A stretch of DNA of 64,000 nucleotides from CAYRSS01 sp964426945 (GCA_964426945.1 CAYRSS010000012.1:36955-100954); one strand, 5' to 3'. Positions 17,361 to 26,805 are shown, numbered from the stretch's first letter. The notes: a model not told the origin generated them from the sequence alone. Numbers and translations: made by a program.

Positions 17361-19919
17361 ATGGCACAACTTCCGTCCCTGCGACGTCGTATGAGCGGCC
17401 TCTGGCTGGTCGCGGCCCTACTGCTGACCGGGCCTGTGCGGGCCGGCGATGTACAGAACGTCCGCACGGCGGCGTCTACCGACCCGGCGCAGCGCGCGAT
17501 CCGGCTGATCGAGGCCGGCGAATTCGACAAGGCGGCGAAGGCCGTCGAGGCGGCGGAGACGCGGACGGACATGGTCCGCCGCGTGGCGGAGTGGCTGGCG
17601 GATTATCAGAAAGAGCAGGCCGAGCGCCTGGCCGCGAACAAGGCGGACCTCGACAAGTACATCGGGTATGCCAAGCAGCGCTACGAGCGCCGGGAGTTCC
17701 GCGATGCGCTCGGGTGGGCGATGGCGGGCGCCGATGTCGCCGAGGATCGTGAAGCGTACCTCCGCTCGCCCTGGTTGCAGGAACTCGTCAAGAGCTCGCT
17801 CGCCGAGGCGGAGAAGATGCGCGACGAGCACGAGTGGCGCGACGCCTGGCACATTTACTACCGCCTGGCCGAGCTGTTCGAGAACAACCCGGCGTACAAG
17901 AAGCTAGAGCGTGACATGCTCACGCACCTGCGCCTCGACGTCATGTTCGGCGAGGACTCGAACTGGCAGGAAGGGCTCAAGGACGTGCGCTGGAGCGACG
18001 CAGAGACCGCCTTCGAGTACATCGACCGGCTGTACGTCCGCCAGGCCGACTTCCGCGAAATCGCAGTGGCGGCGCTGGAACACATGCAGATTCTCAGTGA
18101 GTCGCAGACCGCCCGCACCCAGTTCGCCCGCCTGGGCGATCCGATCGACCGGGAGAGCTTCCGCAGCCGCCTCGATGAATTGCTGACGCAGGTCAAGGCC
18201 GAGCCGACCTACCCGCGGAAGGACGCGGTGAAGGTGTTCCGCCGTGTGCTGCAGATCAACGACGAGACCGTGCAGATTCCCAAGGCCCTGCTCATCAGCG
18301 AGCTGATGCGCGGCGCGCTCACTCCGCTGGACGAATACACCACGATGATCTGGCCGGCGGAGGCCGAGGAGTTTGAGAAGCACACCCGCGGCGACTTCAT
18401 CGGCGTGGGCATCTCGATCGTCAAGAACGCCACCGACGAAATCGAAGTGCAGAGCCCGCTCGAGGACACGCCTGCCTACAAGAAGGGCATTCAGCCGGGC
18501 GACATCATCACGAAGGTCGATGGCGTGAGCCTTAAGGGCTACTCGCTGACCAAGACCGTTTCGACCATCACCGGACCCAAGGGATCTGACGTCACGCTGA
18601 CGATCCGTCGCGACGGCGAAGAGATGGACATCGAGATGCGGCGCGAGGTGATCCGCATCCGGTCGGTGAAGGGCGTAGCCCGCGACGTGGAGGAGCCGAC
18701 GAAGTGGAACCACTGGCTCGACAAAGACATGGGCATCGGCTACGCCCGCCTCAACGGGTTTCAGGGCAACACCACGGAGGATCTGTACAACACGATTACC
18801 GAACTGCAGGCGAAGGGGATGAAGGGCTTCGTGCTCGACCTTCGCGGCAATCCGGGCGGCCTGCTCACCGCCGCGCACGAGGTGACTTCACTGTTCCTGC
18901 CCAAAAACGCCCCGGTCGTCAGCACCAAGGGCCGTCTGCCGGGCGAGGACCAGGCGCTGGGCGCCGCCTTCGAGGGCGCCGGCCCGTTTCCGACCCTCCC
19001 CCTGGTCGTGCTGGTGGACGAGCACAGCGCCAGCGCCTCGGAGATCGTCTCGGGCGCGCTGCGCGACAACAACCGCGCCACGGTCATCGGCCAGCGCACG
19101 TTCGGCAAGTTCAGCGTGCAGAATCTCATCCCGCTGGGCCGCTCCAGCGCGAAGCTGAAGATCACCACGGCGAAGTACTTCCTGCCCAACGGGGATTCGC
19201 TGCATCGCGACGACGACTCGAAGCGATGGGGCGTGCAGCCCAACATCGACGTGCCGCTGGTCAACAAGGAGCAGTGGAACGTGTACCAGATGCGCCGCGA
19301 CGCCGACCGCATCGGTCCCGCGCCGACCGCGCGCAACGGCGAGGGCGAGGAGAAGGTCATCGTCGAGGACGGCGCGGTCATCGAACTCGCCGGCGACGAG
19401 AAGCCGGCTGACAAGGACGAGAAGAGCGACACGCCCGAGCGGGTCTACGAGCGGTTCAAGATCCGCGGCATGGACCCCTCGCGGGTGAGCATCACCGCGG
19501 CGAACGAGGACAAGCCCGCGGGCGATACTGAAGCCACCGCGACCGAGACGCCCAAGCCAGAGGCTCCGCCGGTGATCAAGGTCGGCGGCCAGCCGGCGCA
19601 GGTCGTCGCGAAGGACAAGGCCGGCGCGGAACTGAAGATCGCCGACGCGAAGATGGACGGCGACCACATCCGCATCTATGCCGTTAACGCCGCGGGTGAG
19701 AAGGTCGAAGTCGAAACGCTGATGATCGAGGAGAAGCTGGCCCGCAAGGACACGCTTCCGCCCCTTGAGCAGCTTGACGAGAACACGAGGCCGAAGATCG
19801 ACCCGCAGATCGACACCGCCCTACTGGTCATGCGGGCGAAGCTGCTGGCGACCGGGAGCGACCCGCAGAAGATGGCTGCGGCGCCGATCCTGGAAGAGAA
19901 GAAGTCGGCACACCCGTAG
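17361..19919 (+). CDS. S41 family C-terminal processing peptidase
   Basis: An 852-residue exported protease. The N-terminus 'RRRMSGLWLVAALLLTGPVRAGD' is a signal peptide. A helical region with charged residues (about 40-330) precedes a PDZ domain (about 350-440: 'GVGISIVKN...SPLEDTPAYKKGIQPGDIITKVDG'). The catalytic core has 'GFVLDLRGNPGGLLTAAHEV', the nucleophile in 'DEHSASASEIVSGAL' (Ser558) and the general base in 'GKFSVQ' (Lys583, the usual 25-residue spacing). It belongs to the CtpA/Prc group, which trims C-termini of periplasmic proteins. The last 230 residues are an unusual Glu/Lys/Ala-rich extension with no recognised domain. The gene is monocistronic and ends in a hairpin. Confidence 0.93.
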   Translation: MAQLPSLRRRMSGLWLVAALLLTGPVRAGDVQNVRTAASTDPAQRAIRLIEAGEFDKAAKAVEAAETRTDMVRRVAEWLADYQKEQAERLAANKADLDKYIGYAKQRYERREFRDALGWAMAGADVAEDREAYLRSPWLQELVKSSLAEAEKMRDEHEWRDAWHIYYRLAELFENNPAYKKLERDMLTHLRLDVMFGEDSNWQEGLKDVRWSDAETAFEYIDRLYVRQADFREIAVAALEHMQILSESQTARTQFARLGDPIDRESFRSRLDELLTQVKAEPTYPRKDAVKVFRRVLQINDETVQIPKALLISELMRGALTPLDEYTTMIWPAEAEEFEKHTRGDFIGVGISIVKNATDEIEVQSPLEDTPAYKKGIQPGDIITKVDGVSLKGYSLTKTVSTITGPKGSDVTLTIRRDGEEMDIEMRREVIRIRSVKGVARDVEEPTKWNHWLDKDMGIGYARLNGFQGNTTEDLYNTITELQAKGMKGFVLDLRGNPGGLLTAAHEVTSLFLPKNAPVVSTKGRLPGEDQALGAAFEGAGPFPTLPLVVLVDEHSASASEIVSGALRDNNRATVIGQRTFGKFSVQNLIPLGRSSAKLKITTAKYFLPNGDSLHRDDDSKRWGVQPNIDVPLVNKEQWNVYQMRRDADRIGPAPTARNGEGEEKVIVEDGAVIELAGDEKPADKDEKSDTPERVYERFKIRGMDPSRVSITAANEDKPAGDTEATATETPKPEAPPVIKVGGQPAQVVAKDKAGAELKIADAKMDGDHIRIYAVNAAGEKVEVETLMIEEKLARKDTLPPLEQLDENTRPKIDPQIDTALLVMRAKLLATGSDPQKMAAAPILEEKKSAHP

Positions 19920-19966
19920 GGCGTCGAAGCGATTCAAACGGCGCCGCCTCAGCAGCGCCATGCACC

Positions 19967-20014
19967 GGCCGACGTCGGGCCCCTGCGGGGTCCGGCGTCG
20001 GCCGGCGGCGTTTT
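19967..20014 (+). terminator. Probable terminator between convergent genes
   Basis: GGCCGACGTCGGGCCCC and GGGGTCCGGCGTCGGCC form a 17-base near-perfect stem with loop TGC; TTTT follows after seven GC bases. It serves the S41 protease and faces the convergent GH13 gene ending at 20042. Confidence 0.55.
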
Positions 20015-20041
20015 ACTGTCCGGCCGGCGGCGGTGCAGGCG

Positions 20042-22348
20042 TCACGGTCCGGTCATTCCCCCAGTGAACTCGTCCACGTCGTTGACGTTGACCCGGCCAT
20101 CCTCGTTGAAGTCCGCGGCCAGGCCGCAGCCCGCGTCGCCGACGCGCTGCTGAAGAAGGTGGTAGTCGAACAGGTCGGTGCGGCCATCGCCGCTCAGGTC
20201 GGTGCCGCGGCCCGGGGCGTCGGCATACCGGAACACCAGCAGCCCCATGCGCGGCACGGTGATCGTCGCCGACTGGCCGTAGCCGCTCCACGAGACCCCC
20301 TCGGTTGTCACCGCCCCGCCGTTGCCCGAGCCGTTGCCGTCGTAGACCGAGGCCTGGCTGTTGACGATTTCGTACCAGGTGCCCGGCTGGGGGAAGCCGA
20401 CGCGGTAGTTGTTCAGGTCGTTGTTGTTGAAGCTGGCGACGATCAGCAGGTCGTTGCCACTGAAGTGCCAGCGGTGCATCGTGAGCACGTTGTTGCTTTC
20501 GTCGATCTGGTTGATCTCGACGGGCGAGTCGGAGCGCAGGGCACAGTTGCTGCGACGTGCCTTGATGATGTCGCGGAAGTAGAGAACGATCGGCGCGCGG
20601 GAGACCGCCTTCGACCAGTCGATGCGGTTGTTCCATCCGCTGTTGAACTGGATCTCCTCGACCCACTCACCGCCCATCAGGAACATCGGGATGCCCGGCG
20701 CGAACATCGTCAGTCCCTGGGCCAGCTTGGCCCGCCCGCGGGCCCAGACGCTGTTCGGGTTGCCGCCGTCGATCTCCACGGTGAGCCGCAGGCCGTTGCC
20801 GGCCTCGTCATGGCTCTCGACGTAGCGGACGAGCTTGGTCTTGTCGGGATAGGCGCCGTCGAGGATCGCGTTGCGAACCTTGACCATCTCCGGGTCGCCG
20901 AACGCGGCGTCGAACAGCTCCTGGCGCACGTCGTCAGCGAATCGGTCGTGCCACTGGCTGTCGAAGCCCGCGCCGCCCAGCCCGGTCGGGTTGGTGATGG
21001 CCACGGTGTTGGGCAGCTCTTCGGCGATGGACACCGCGTCGATCTTCCGGCGGTCGATCTCGTCGTTGATGCGGCGCATCAGGTCCCAGCCCGCCGGATA
21101 GCAGCCGTTGGGGTCGCGCATGAACGAAGTCGCATCCATGCGGAAGCCGTCGAGGCGGTAGTGCTCTAGCCAGTAGAGAATCGAGTCGGCGTAATAGTCG
21201 CGCACTTCCGACTTCCAGAACGCCGCCTGAGCGCCCCAGGGCGTATCACACGCCGGCGCGTCGAAGTAGAGCTGGTTGCCGTTGTAATTCCACATGAAGT
21301 TGCCCGTGGGCGAGAAGTGGTTGAACACCACGTCGGTCAGCACCGCGATGCCGTTCTGGTGGAGCTTGTCGATCGTGTACTTCAGGTCGTCCGGGCTGCC
21401 GTAGGCGTTCTCGACGGCGTAGTTGGCGACCGGGTTGTAGCCCCACGACTCGTGGAAATCGAACTCCGTCACCGGCATCAACTCGACGACGTTGACGCCG
21501 AGATAGAGCAGGTGGTCGAGGTGCGTGTCGACGATGTCGCGGAAGCGGCCGAGCCGATTCAGCCCGTCGTTGAGCCCCGAAAACGTACCGACGTGCAGTT
21601 CGTAGAGGATCATCTCCTCCCAGGGCATGGTCTTCCAACCCTCGTCGCCCCAGACATACGCGTCGTGGTCGACGATCAGCGAGTTGTTGTTGTCGGACGG
21701 ATTGAGGGCCGCGGCGCGGGCGTCTTCCTTCCAGATCGAGTTGTTGAAGTAGAATTTGTAGGGGTGCCCGGCGACCGCGTTTGGTGCGAAGCCGGCCCAG
21801 TAACCGCCGGTGTTGGTCAGCGCCGTCGTGCCCCAGCTGTTGAACGCGCCGCGTACCGAGGCCGACGACGACCCCGGCGCCCACACGCGGAATACTGCGC
21901 CGTTGCCCGTCAGGCTGGCGCCCAGCGGGGCGTGGGTGAAGCTCGTGAAGTTAAGCACCCAGCCGCCGTCGACCGGCGTGTTATCCGACGGGCCGCTGAC
22001 GCTCAGGTAGTCGATGTCCCCCCCGCCGCCGGCGTCAGTGAGCTCGATGTAGTAGCTGAGCGTCGTCCCCGGCAGCCCGGGGATGTCGACCTGCCAGATG
22101 TCGTAGGCCCCCTCCGTGCGCACCCAGTAGGCGCTGAGCCAGCCCGAGTTGTTGATGCGGGCGCGGGCCGAGGTGATGTCGTCGTGGAAGGTCTGGAACT
22201 TGATCGTGAAGGCCTGGTTGCCGATCGGGCACGCTGGCGAGCGATCAAGCCAGCCGATGTGCGACAGCCCGCTCCATTCGATGTTGCCGTCCTGGGCGGC
22301 GGCCGGGAGGAGTGCGAACAGAGCGGCAGCCACTGACGTTCCGAGCAT
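20042..22348 (-). CDS. Secreted GH13 alpha-glucan enzyme (branching-enzyme-like) with dockerin-type end
   Basis: A 768-residue exported enzyme with signal peptide 'LGTSVAAALFALLPAAAQD'. An N-terminal beta domain (about 20-130) is followed by a CBM48/E-set domain (about 140-200, 'GAVFRVWAPGSSSASVRGAF') and a GH13 barrel: 'YELHVGTF', 'VVELMPVTEF', 'DVVFNHFSP', 'GFRMDATSF' (nucleophile Asp405), 'SIAEE' (acid/base Glu443) and 'ESHDE' (Asp514). CBM48 plus 'SIAEE' and 'SHDE' place it near glucan branching enzymes or isoamylase-type enzymes rather than classical amylases. The end carries 'DLSGDGRTDLFD' and 'DFNEDGRVNVND', a dockerin I-like loop pair different from the module on the protease. AGGGGGGATT precedes the ATG. 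It is divergent from the CBM48 esterase. Exact specificity is not readable. Confidence 0.9.
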   Translation of the reverse strand: MLGTSVAAALFALLPAAAQDGNIEWSGLSHIGWLDRSPACPIGNQAFTIKFQTFHDDITSARARINNSGWLSAYWVRTEGAYDIWQVDIPGLPGTTLSYYIELTDAGGGGDIDYLSVSGPSDNTPVDGGWVLNFTSFTHAPLGASLTGNGAVFRVWAPGSSSASVRGAFNSWGTTALTNTGGYWAGFAPNAVAGHPYKFYFNNSIWKEDARAAALNPSDNNNSLIVDHDAYVWGDEGWKTMPWEEMILYELHVGTFSGLNDGLNRLGRFRDIVDTHLDHLLYLGVNVVELMPVTEFDFHESWGYNPVANYAVENAYGSPDDLKYTIDKLHQNGIAVLTDVVFNHFSPTGNFMWNYNGNQLYFDAPACDTPWGAQAAFWKSEVRDYYADSILYWLEHYRLDGFRMDATSFMRDPNGCYPAGWDLMRRINDEIDRRKIDAVSIAEELPNTVAITNPTGLGGAGFDSQWHDRFADDVRQELFDAAFGDPEMVKVRNAILDGAYPDKTKLVRYVESHDEAGNGLRLTVEIDGGNPNSVWARGRAKLAQGLTMFAPGIPMFLMGGEWVEEIQFNSGWNNRIDWSKAVSRAPIVLYFRDIIKARRSNCALRSDSPVEINQIDESNNVLTMHRWHFSGNDLLIVASFNNNDLNNYRVGFPQPGTWYEIVNSQASVYDGNGSGNGGAVTTEGVSWSGYGQSATITVPRMGLLVFRYADAPGRGTDLSGDGRTDLFDYHLLQQRVGDAGCGLAADFNEDGRVNVNDVDEFTGGMTGP

Positions 22349-22449
22349 GGTGAAATCCCCCCTTGGATAGCTGAAGCCCCAGCCGGCCGGCGTGCCGCCG
22401 GTCGGCCCCGGCCCCCTTGCGGCCCGCTCGCAAAGTCGGGCTGCTACGC

Positions 22450-22457
22450 ATTATAAT
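22450..22457. promoter_or_regulatory. Palindromic -10-like ATTATAAT in divergent spacer
   Basis: ATTATAAT reads TATAAT on both strands, about 90-100 bases from the starts of the GH13 gene (minus) and the esterase gene (plus). It could act as a shared -10 for divergent promoters; no strong -35 is visible on either side, so this is tentative. Confidence 0.35.
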
Positions 22458-22545
22458 GCCCGACCCCGGCCCCTAGTAGCGAAACTGAGGGATTCTCCGC
22501 GTTTGTTGGGGCGGAAACGCGGTCCCGGAGCCGAGAATAACGCTC

Positions 22546-24168
22546 ATGTTGACCCTGATTCCCAGACGCTCGCGTGGGTGGTTCGGCCTGATCGCTTTCG
22601 CCGCCGCCCTGCTGCCCGCCCGGGCCGAGGGCCAGCCGGAGATCCGGAGCGTCGGGGGCGGGCGGTTCCGGGTGGAATTCGTCTGCAACGCCCCGGCGGG
22701 AACCCGCTCGGTCCACCTGGCGGGGACGTTCAACGGTTGGAGCCCCACCGCCGACGCGATGACCGGCCCGGACACCGAGGGCCGATTCGTGATCGCCATG
22801 GACCTGCCCGGCGGGCGGCATGAGTACAAGTTCGTCCTCGACGGGCCCCGGTGGATCACCGACGAGGGCAATCCGCACCGTGTCCCGCCGCACGACAACG
22901 CAGTGGTGCAGATCGGCGAGCCGGCGACGGGCGGCACGCCCGAATCCGCCGCGACGCCGGTGGACATGATCCCACTCGACGAGCATCCCGCGGCGATCGC
23001 GGCGATCTACCGCAGCGGGCGGGTCGATGAGCGACAGTTCGAAGCGCGCCTCCAGAAGGCCGGTCTCGCCGGCGGGCTGCCCTTCTTCACGGACCGGACG
23101 ATGTCGTTCGTCGTCCGGGTGGACGAGGACGAGACGGCGCGGCTCCACGTCGCGGGGCACGGGTTCGAGCACTACTACACGATGAGCCGGTCCGCGGACG
23201 GCGGAAACGTCTACGCCGTGACGCTGCGGCGCGAGCCGAAGCTGATCGGCGCGGTGTACGAATTCGAGATCACGCGCGGCGATTCGCAGCGCGTGGTGCT
23301 GGACGCCCGCGCCCGGATGCAGACCTCGCGCAACGGCCGGCCGGTCTCGGTGATCGCTCCGGACGACCCGGCTCGCGGTCGCATCCTCTACCTGGGCAGA
23401 GTCGACGCCAGTACCGGGGCCGTCCCCTCGCGCGACGTGTATGCTTATCTTCCGCCCGGCTATGACCGCGAGCCCGGGCGCCGCTACCCGGTTGTCTACA
23501 TGCATGACGGGCAGAACTGCTGGGACGACCCGATCGAGCCCTTCGGTCACGGCGGCTGGCAGGTGAACGCGACCGCCGACCGGCTCATCGCCGGCGGCGA
23601 GATCGAGCCCTTCATCGGCGTGGGCATCGCCAACTCGCCCCAGCGGATCCGCGAGTACGGACCCGGGAGCGCGATCCTGTCGACCGAGCCGCACCCGTAC
23701 ATGGCCTACCTGCTCCGCGACGTGAAGCCGATGATCGACGGCCGGTTTCGCACCCGGCCGGATCGCGAGTCGACCTTCTCGATGGGGGCAAGCCTCGGCG
23801 GCGTGATTTCGTTCCAGCTCGCGCTGCGTCACCCGGAGGTCTTCGGCGGCGCGGCGTGTCTGTCATCGGCGTTCTGGGTGAAGGACGCGCAGGGGCGGGG
23901 CTACTTCGATCTGCTCGCGGCGGTCGGCCGCCAGCCGGTGCGGCTCTACATCGACAGCGGCACGGTCGGGATCAACCAGGACGGCGCCGCCGACACCCGC
24001 CGGATGGCCGAAGCGCTCCGCGCCGCCGGCTGGACCGAGGCGGACCTGCTGCACCACGAAGCCGAAGGCGCCGCCCACAACGAACAAGCCTGGCGAGCCA
24101 GGGTCGACAAACCGCTGCGCTTCCTGCTGGAAACGCCAAAAAGTCAACACGTCAAAACGCCAAAATAA
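22546..24168 (+). CDS. Secreted esterase (esterase D/Fes-like) with N-terminal CBM48 domain
   Basis: A 540-residue protein. Signal peptide 'GWFGLIAFAAALLPARAEGQ' is followed by a CBM48/AMPK glycogen-binding-like domain (about 35-125: 'VHLAGTFNGWSP', 'HEYKFVLDG'). A linker and second beta region lead to an alpha/beta hydrolase from about 300: 'VYAYLPPGYDREPGRRYPVVYMHDG', then the nucleophile elbow 'SMGASLGG' with Ser416, and 'GAAHNEQAW' supplying a likely catalytic His. This is the putative esterase family that includes enterochelin esterase and carbohydrate acetyl/feruloyl esterases. Glycogen/starch-binding fused to esterase and its location between two GH13 genes suggest removal of ester groups from alpha-glucan. 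The last residues (TPKSQHVKTPK) are encoded by a dispersed repeat, implying the stop was set by repeat insertion. Confidence 0.85.
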   Translation: MLTLIPRRSRGWFGLIAFAAALLPARAEGQPEIRSVGGGRFRVEFVCNAPAGTRSVHLAGTFNGWSPTADAMTGPDTEGRFVIAMDLPGGRHEYKFVLDGPRWITDEGNPHRVPPHDNAVVQIGEPATGGTPESAATPVDMIPLDEHPAAIAAIYRSGRVDERQFEARLQKAGLAGGLPFFTDRTMSFVVRVDEDETARLHVAGHGFEHYYTMSRSADGGNVYAVTLRREPKLIGAVYEFEITRGDSQRVVLDARARMQTSRNGRPVSVIAPDDPARGRILYLGRVDASTGAVPSRDVYAYLPPGYDREPGRRYPVVYMHDGQNCWDDPIEPFGHGGWQVNATADRLIAGGEIEPFIGVGIANSPQRIREYGPGSAILSTEPHPYMAYLLRDVKPMIDGRFRTRPDRESTFSMGASLGGVISFQLALRHPEVFGGAACLSSAFWVKDAQGRGYFDLLAAVGRQPVRLYIDSGTVGINQDGAADTRRMAEALRAAGWTEADLLHHEAEGAAHNEQAWRARVDKPLRFLLETPKSQHVKTPK

Positions 24169-24293
24169 GATACTGGTCGCAGGCCTATATCAGCCGGCGC
24201 GCTTCGGCGTGCTAGGACATCGTCAAGCGTCCTGCCACACTAGCCCTCTGCCTCTTGTGTTGGCGTTTTGACGTGTTGACGTTTTGGCGTTTT
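24131..24293. repeat. Inverted pair of 'CAACACGTCAAAACGCC' repeats at convergent gene ends
   Basis: The segment AAACGCCAAAAAGTCAACAC with GTCAAAACGCCAAAAT (24131-24166) recurs in inverted orientation at about 24258-24293 (TTGGCGTTTTGACGTGTTGA, then CGTTTTGGCGTTTTA). Both genes that converge here end within a repeat copy: the plus gene's final codons and the minus gene's stop. Related sequence occurs at 35926-35988. Confidence 0.75.
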
Positions 24294-24825
24294 ATGGCGT
24301 GGTCGCCGTCGACGAGCGCCAGTGGCTGAGCACGGTGATGATCATCCAGATCGCGCCGATGCCGTACACCACGCCACCCAGGCCGGCGCGGAGTTCGGCG
24401 GCCAGGCCACTCGCGTCGCCGGTGGTCCAGAGAATCTCGATCGCCATGCCCGCCGATGCGAAATAGAAGACGAAGAACGTGATGAGAAAGCAGCCGAAGA
24501 GGCACTTGTCCATCAGGCGCAGCCCCGGCTGCGACTCGAGCCACGACTCCCAGCCCGGCTCCACCTCTGACTCGACGCGCTCGCGGATGTAGCGACCGCA
24601 GCGCATCAGCGCGTTTTCCTCGGCCACGAAGAGAATCGTCAGCACGAGCACTACGAAAGGCAGGATCGGCCCGAGGAACCGCGTGCCCGGCGTCTCGGAG
24701 AGGTAAGTCAGCACCGGGACGGCCACGAGCCCCAGGCACACCGTCGTGAACAGCCGGGCCTTGGTCGCGGCAATCTCCTTGCGCAGGGCCTCGAACTGCA
24801 GCACCGCAAATTGCTTGTCTTCCAT
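24292..24825 (-). CDS. Hypothetical integral membrane protein
   Basis: About 177 residues from the ATG at 24825 (protein begins MEDKQFAVLQ), chosen because GGGAGAG lies at proper distance; an in-frame start upstream adds 21 residues with no support. An amphipathic N-terminal stretch precedes two hydrophobic segments ('LFTTVCLGLVAVPVLTYL' and 'FLGPILPFVVLVLTILFVA'). A charged loop 'RYIRERVESEVEPGWESWL' precedes two more ('LFGCFLITFFVFYFASAGMAIEI' and 'GLGGVVYGIGAIWMIITVL'), giving four predicted helices. No family was recognised. It sits divergent (93-base spacer) from the GH13 lipoprotein gene. The stop codon lies in a dispersed repeat. Confidence 0.7.
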   Translation of the reverse strand: MEDKQFAVLQFEALRKEIAATKARLFTTVCLGLVAVPVLTYLSETPGTRFLGPILPFVVLVLTILFVAEENALMRCGRYIRERVESEVEPGWESWLESQPGLRLMDKCLFGCFLITFFVFYFASAGMAIEILWTTGDASGLAAELRAGLGGVVYGIGAIWMIITVLSHWRSSTATTP

Positions 24826-24918
24826 GGATCGGCTCTCCCGGTAGAGGGTGATCGACGCGGCCGTCGGGATTCCCGGTGACAGTGACACGGCGGCCGACTA
24901 CACTACACGCCACGTGCC

Positions 24919-26805
24919 ATGGCAGACAAGCAGCATCACCAGCGGACGCTCGCCTCATCGCACTCAGCCGGGCGGGTTCTCTCATCGCCGGCGCGCGGTG
25001 CGGCCATCGCGGCAGCCGTCTGCGTCGGCCTGGCCGCCGGGGCGTGTGCAAACAGGTCGGGTGGCATGATGGCAAACCGGGGAGAATGGGGCGGGATTTC
25101 GGCTGATCGAAAGCCCGACGCAGTTCGCCTGGCAGAGCGCGCGACCGACCTCCCGTCCTGGGCGACCGACGCCGTGTGGTACCAGATCTTCGTCTCGCGC
25201 TTCCGCAACGGCGACCCGAGCAACGACCCGCCCGGGACGCTCCCCTGGACGACCGACTGGCTGGGCCCGCGGCCCGATGGTCATCGGCCGGAGCGGGTCG
25301 ATCTGTACGGCGCCCCTTACGGCGGCGACCTCGCCGGCGTGCGCGACCGGCTGGACTACATCCGCTCGCTCGGCGTGAATACCATCTACCTCAACCCGAT
25401 CTTCGCGGCGGGGTCGCAGCACAAGTACGACACGCACGACCTGCGCCATGTCGATGATTCGTTCGGCGTCGCCGGGGCGTCGGCCCGGCTGTCAGGGGAG
25501 ACGGCCGACCCCGCCACCTGGCAGTGGTCCGACAGCGACCGGCTCTTCCTCGACCTGATCCGCGAGGCGCACGCGAAGGGTCTGCGCATCGTCATTGACG
25601 GCGTGTTCAACCACGTGGGCACGGGCTTCTGGGCGTTCGAAGACGTGATGCGCAACGGCCGTGAGTCGCCTTACGCCGACTGGTTCGCCATCACCGATTT
25701 CGGCCCGCCGCTGCAATGGCAGGCGTGGAACGGCCCGAACGCCAGCCTGCCGGAGTTCAAACGAACCGAAGACGGCCTCGTGCAGCCGGTGGAGGATCAC
25801 CTGTTTGCGATCGTGCGGCGGTGGATGGATCCGAACGGCGATGGAGATCCGTCCGACGGCGTCGACGGCTGGCGGCTCGATGCGCCGCAGCATGTACCGC
25901 ATGGTTTCTGGCGGCGTTTCCGCACGGTCGTGAAGGACGTCAACCCGGATGCGATCATCCTCGGCGAGTTGTGGTTCGACGACCTGAGCGAGTGGTTCAC
26001 CGGCGACCAGTACGACAACGCGACGAACTACTATCTGGCGAACGCGGTGACGGCTTTCTGTCGACCCGAATCGGGTTGGTATCCGGCGACGCGATTCGCC
26101 CGCGAGATGCGTCAACTGCACCGCGACCTGGGTGATGCGCGATCGCGGGCGATGGTCTCCCTGCTGGACAGTCACGACACCGACCGCATTGCTTCGAAGA
26201 TGGCCAATCCGCGCCGGCGGTACGACACGGACAACCTGCCTGGCGCGGGCAGCCCGCCTTACGACAACGGCCGGCCGGGCGAGGAAGCGTACAACCGGGT
26301 GCGCCTCGCGGCCGCGCTCCAGTTCACGCTGCCCGGGGCGCCGATGATTTACAACGGCGACGAGGTGGGGATTTGGGGCGGCGAAGATCCGCACTGCCGG
26401 GCCCCCATGTGGTGGCCCGACCTCGGGGCTGACGCGGCCTGCGGCTATCGCACCGGGCTTCTCGACCACTATCGCGGGCTGGCCGCGATGCGGGAGCGAT
26501 TTCCCGCCCTGCGGTGGGGGAATTTCCACATGGTCCTGGCAGATGATGCTCGGCGGGTGGTGGCGTTCGAGCGTTCGTTGCCGGACAGCGGACAGCGGAT
26601 CGTCGTGGTCGCCAACGGCAGCCTGGAACCGCAGGAGGTGCGGCTGACGATCGGTCGGCCGGGGGGAGCGGTACGGTCGTGGTCGATCGGGCAGCCTCCT
26701 GAGCCGGGTGCCGGCCCCCCTGCCTGCCCGGAGCTCGACGCCGGCGGCGGGCTGGATGTGGCCTGCCGGGGGCTGGACGTTGTCGTAATCACGCTAGAAC
26801 GGTAA
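24919..26805 (+). CDS. GH13 alpha-amylase-family enzyme, probable lipoprotein
   Basis: A 628-residue protein. The N-terminus has a hydrophobic stretch ending 'VGLAAGAC' with Cys43, a plausible though imperfect lipobox, so it is probably membrane-anchored outside the cytoplasm. The barrel motifs are clear: 'AVWYQIFVSRFRNGDPSN', 'VNTIYLNPIF', 'DGVFNHVG', 'GWRLDAPQH' (nucleophile Asp321), 'IILGELWFD' (acid/base Glu350) and 'LDSHDTDR' (Asp420). 'GAPMIYNGDEVG' precedes a C-terminal beta domain. The motif set resembles neopullulanase/cyclomaltodextrinase-type GH13 enzymes that hydrolyse maltodextrins. With the secreted GH13 enzyme and CBM48 esterase it suggests stepwise alpha-glucan breakdown. No transporter permease is nearby. 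Confidence 0.9.
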   Translation: MADKQHHQRTLASSHSAGRVLSSPARGAAIAAAVCVGLAAGACANRSGGMMANRGEWGGISADRKPDAVRLAERATDLPSWATDAVWYQIFVSRFRNGDPSNDPPGTLPWTTDWLGPRPDGHRPERVDLYGAPYGGDLAGVRDRLDYIRSLGVNTIYLNPIFAAGSQHKYDTHDLRHVDDSFGVAGASARLSGETADPATWQWSDSDRLFLDLIREAHAKGLRIVIDGVFNHVGTGFWAFEDVMRNGRESPYADWFAITDFGPPLQWQAWNGPNASLPEFKRTEDGLVQPVEDHLFAIVRRWMDPNGDGDPSDGVDGWRLDAPQHVPHGFWRRFRTVVKDVNPDAIILGELWFDDLSEWFTGDQYDNATNYYLANAVTAFCRPESGWYPATRFAREMRQLHRDLGDARSRAMVSLLDSHDTDRIASKMANPRRRYDTDNLPGAGSPPYDNGRPGEEAYNRVRLAAALQFTLPGAPMIYNGDEVGIWGGEDPHCRAPMWWPDLGADAACGYRTGLLDHYRGLAAMRERFPALRWGNFHMVLADDARRVVAFERSLPDSGQRIVVVANGSLEPQEVRLTIGRPGGAVRSWSIGQPPEPGAGPPACPELDAGGGLDVACRGLDVVVITLER

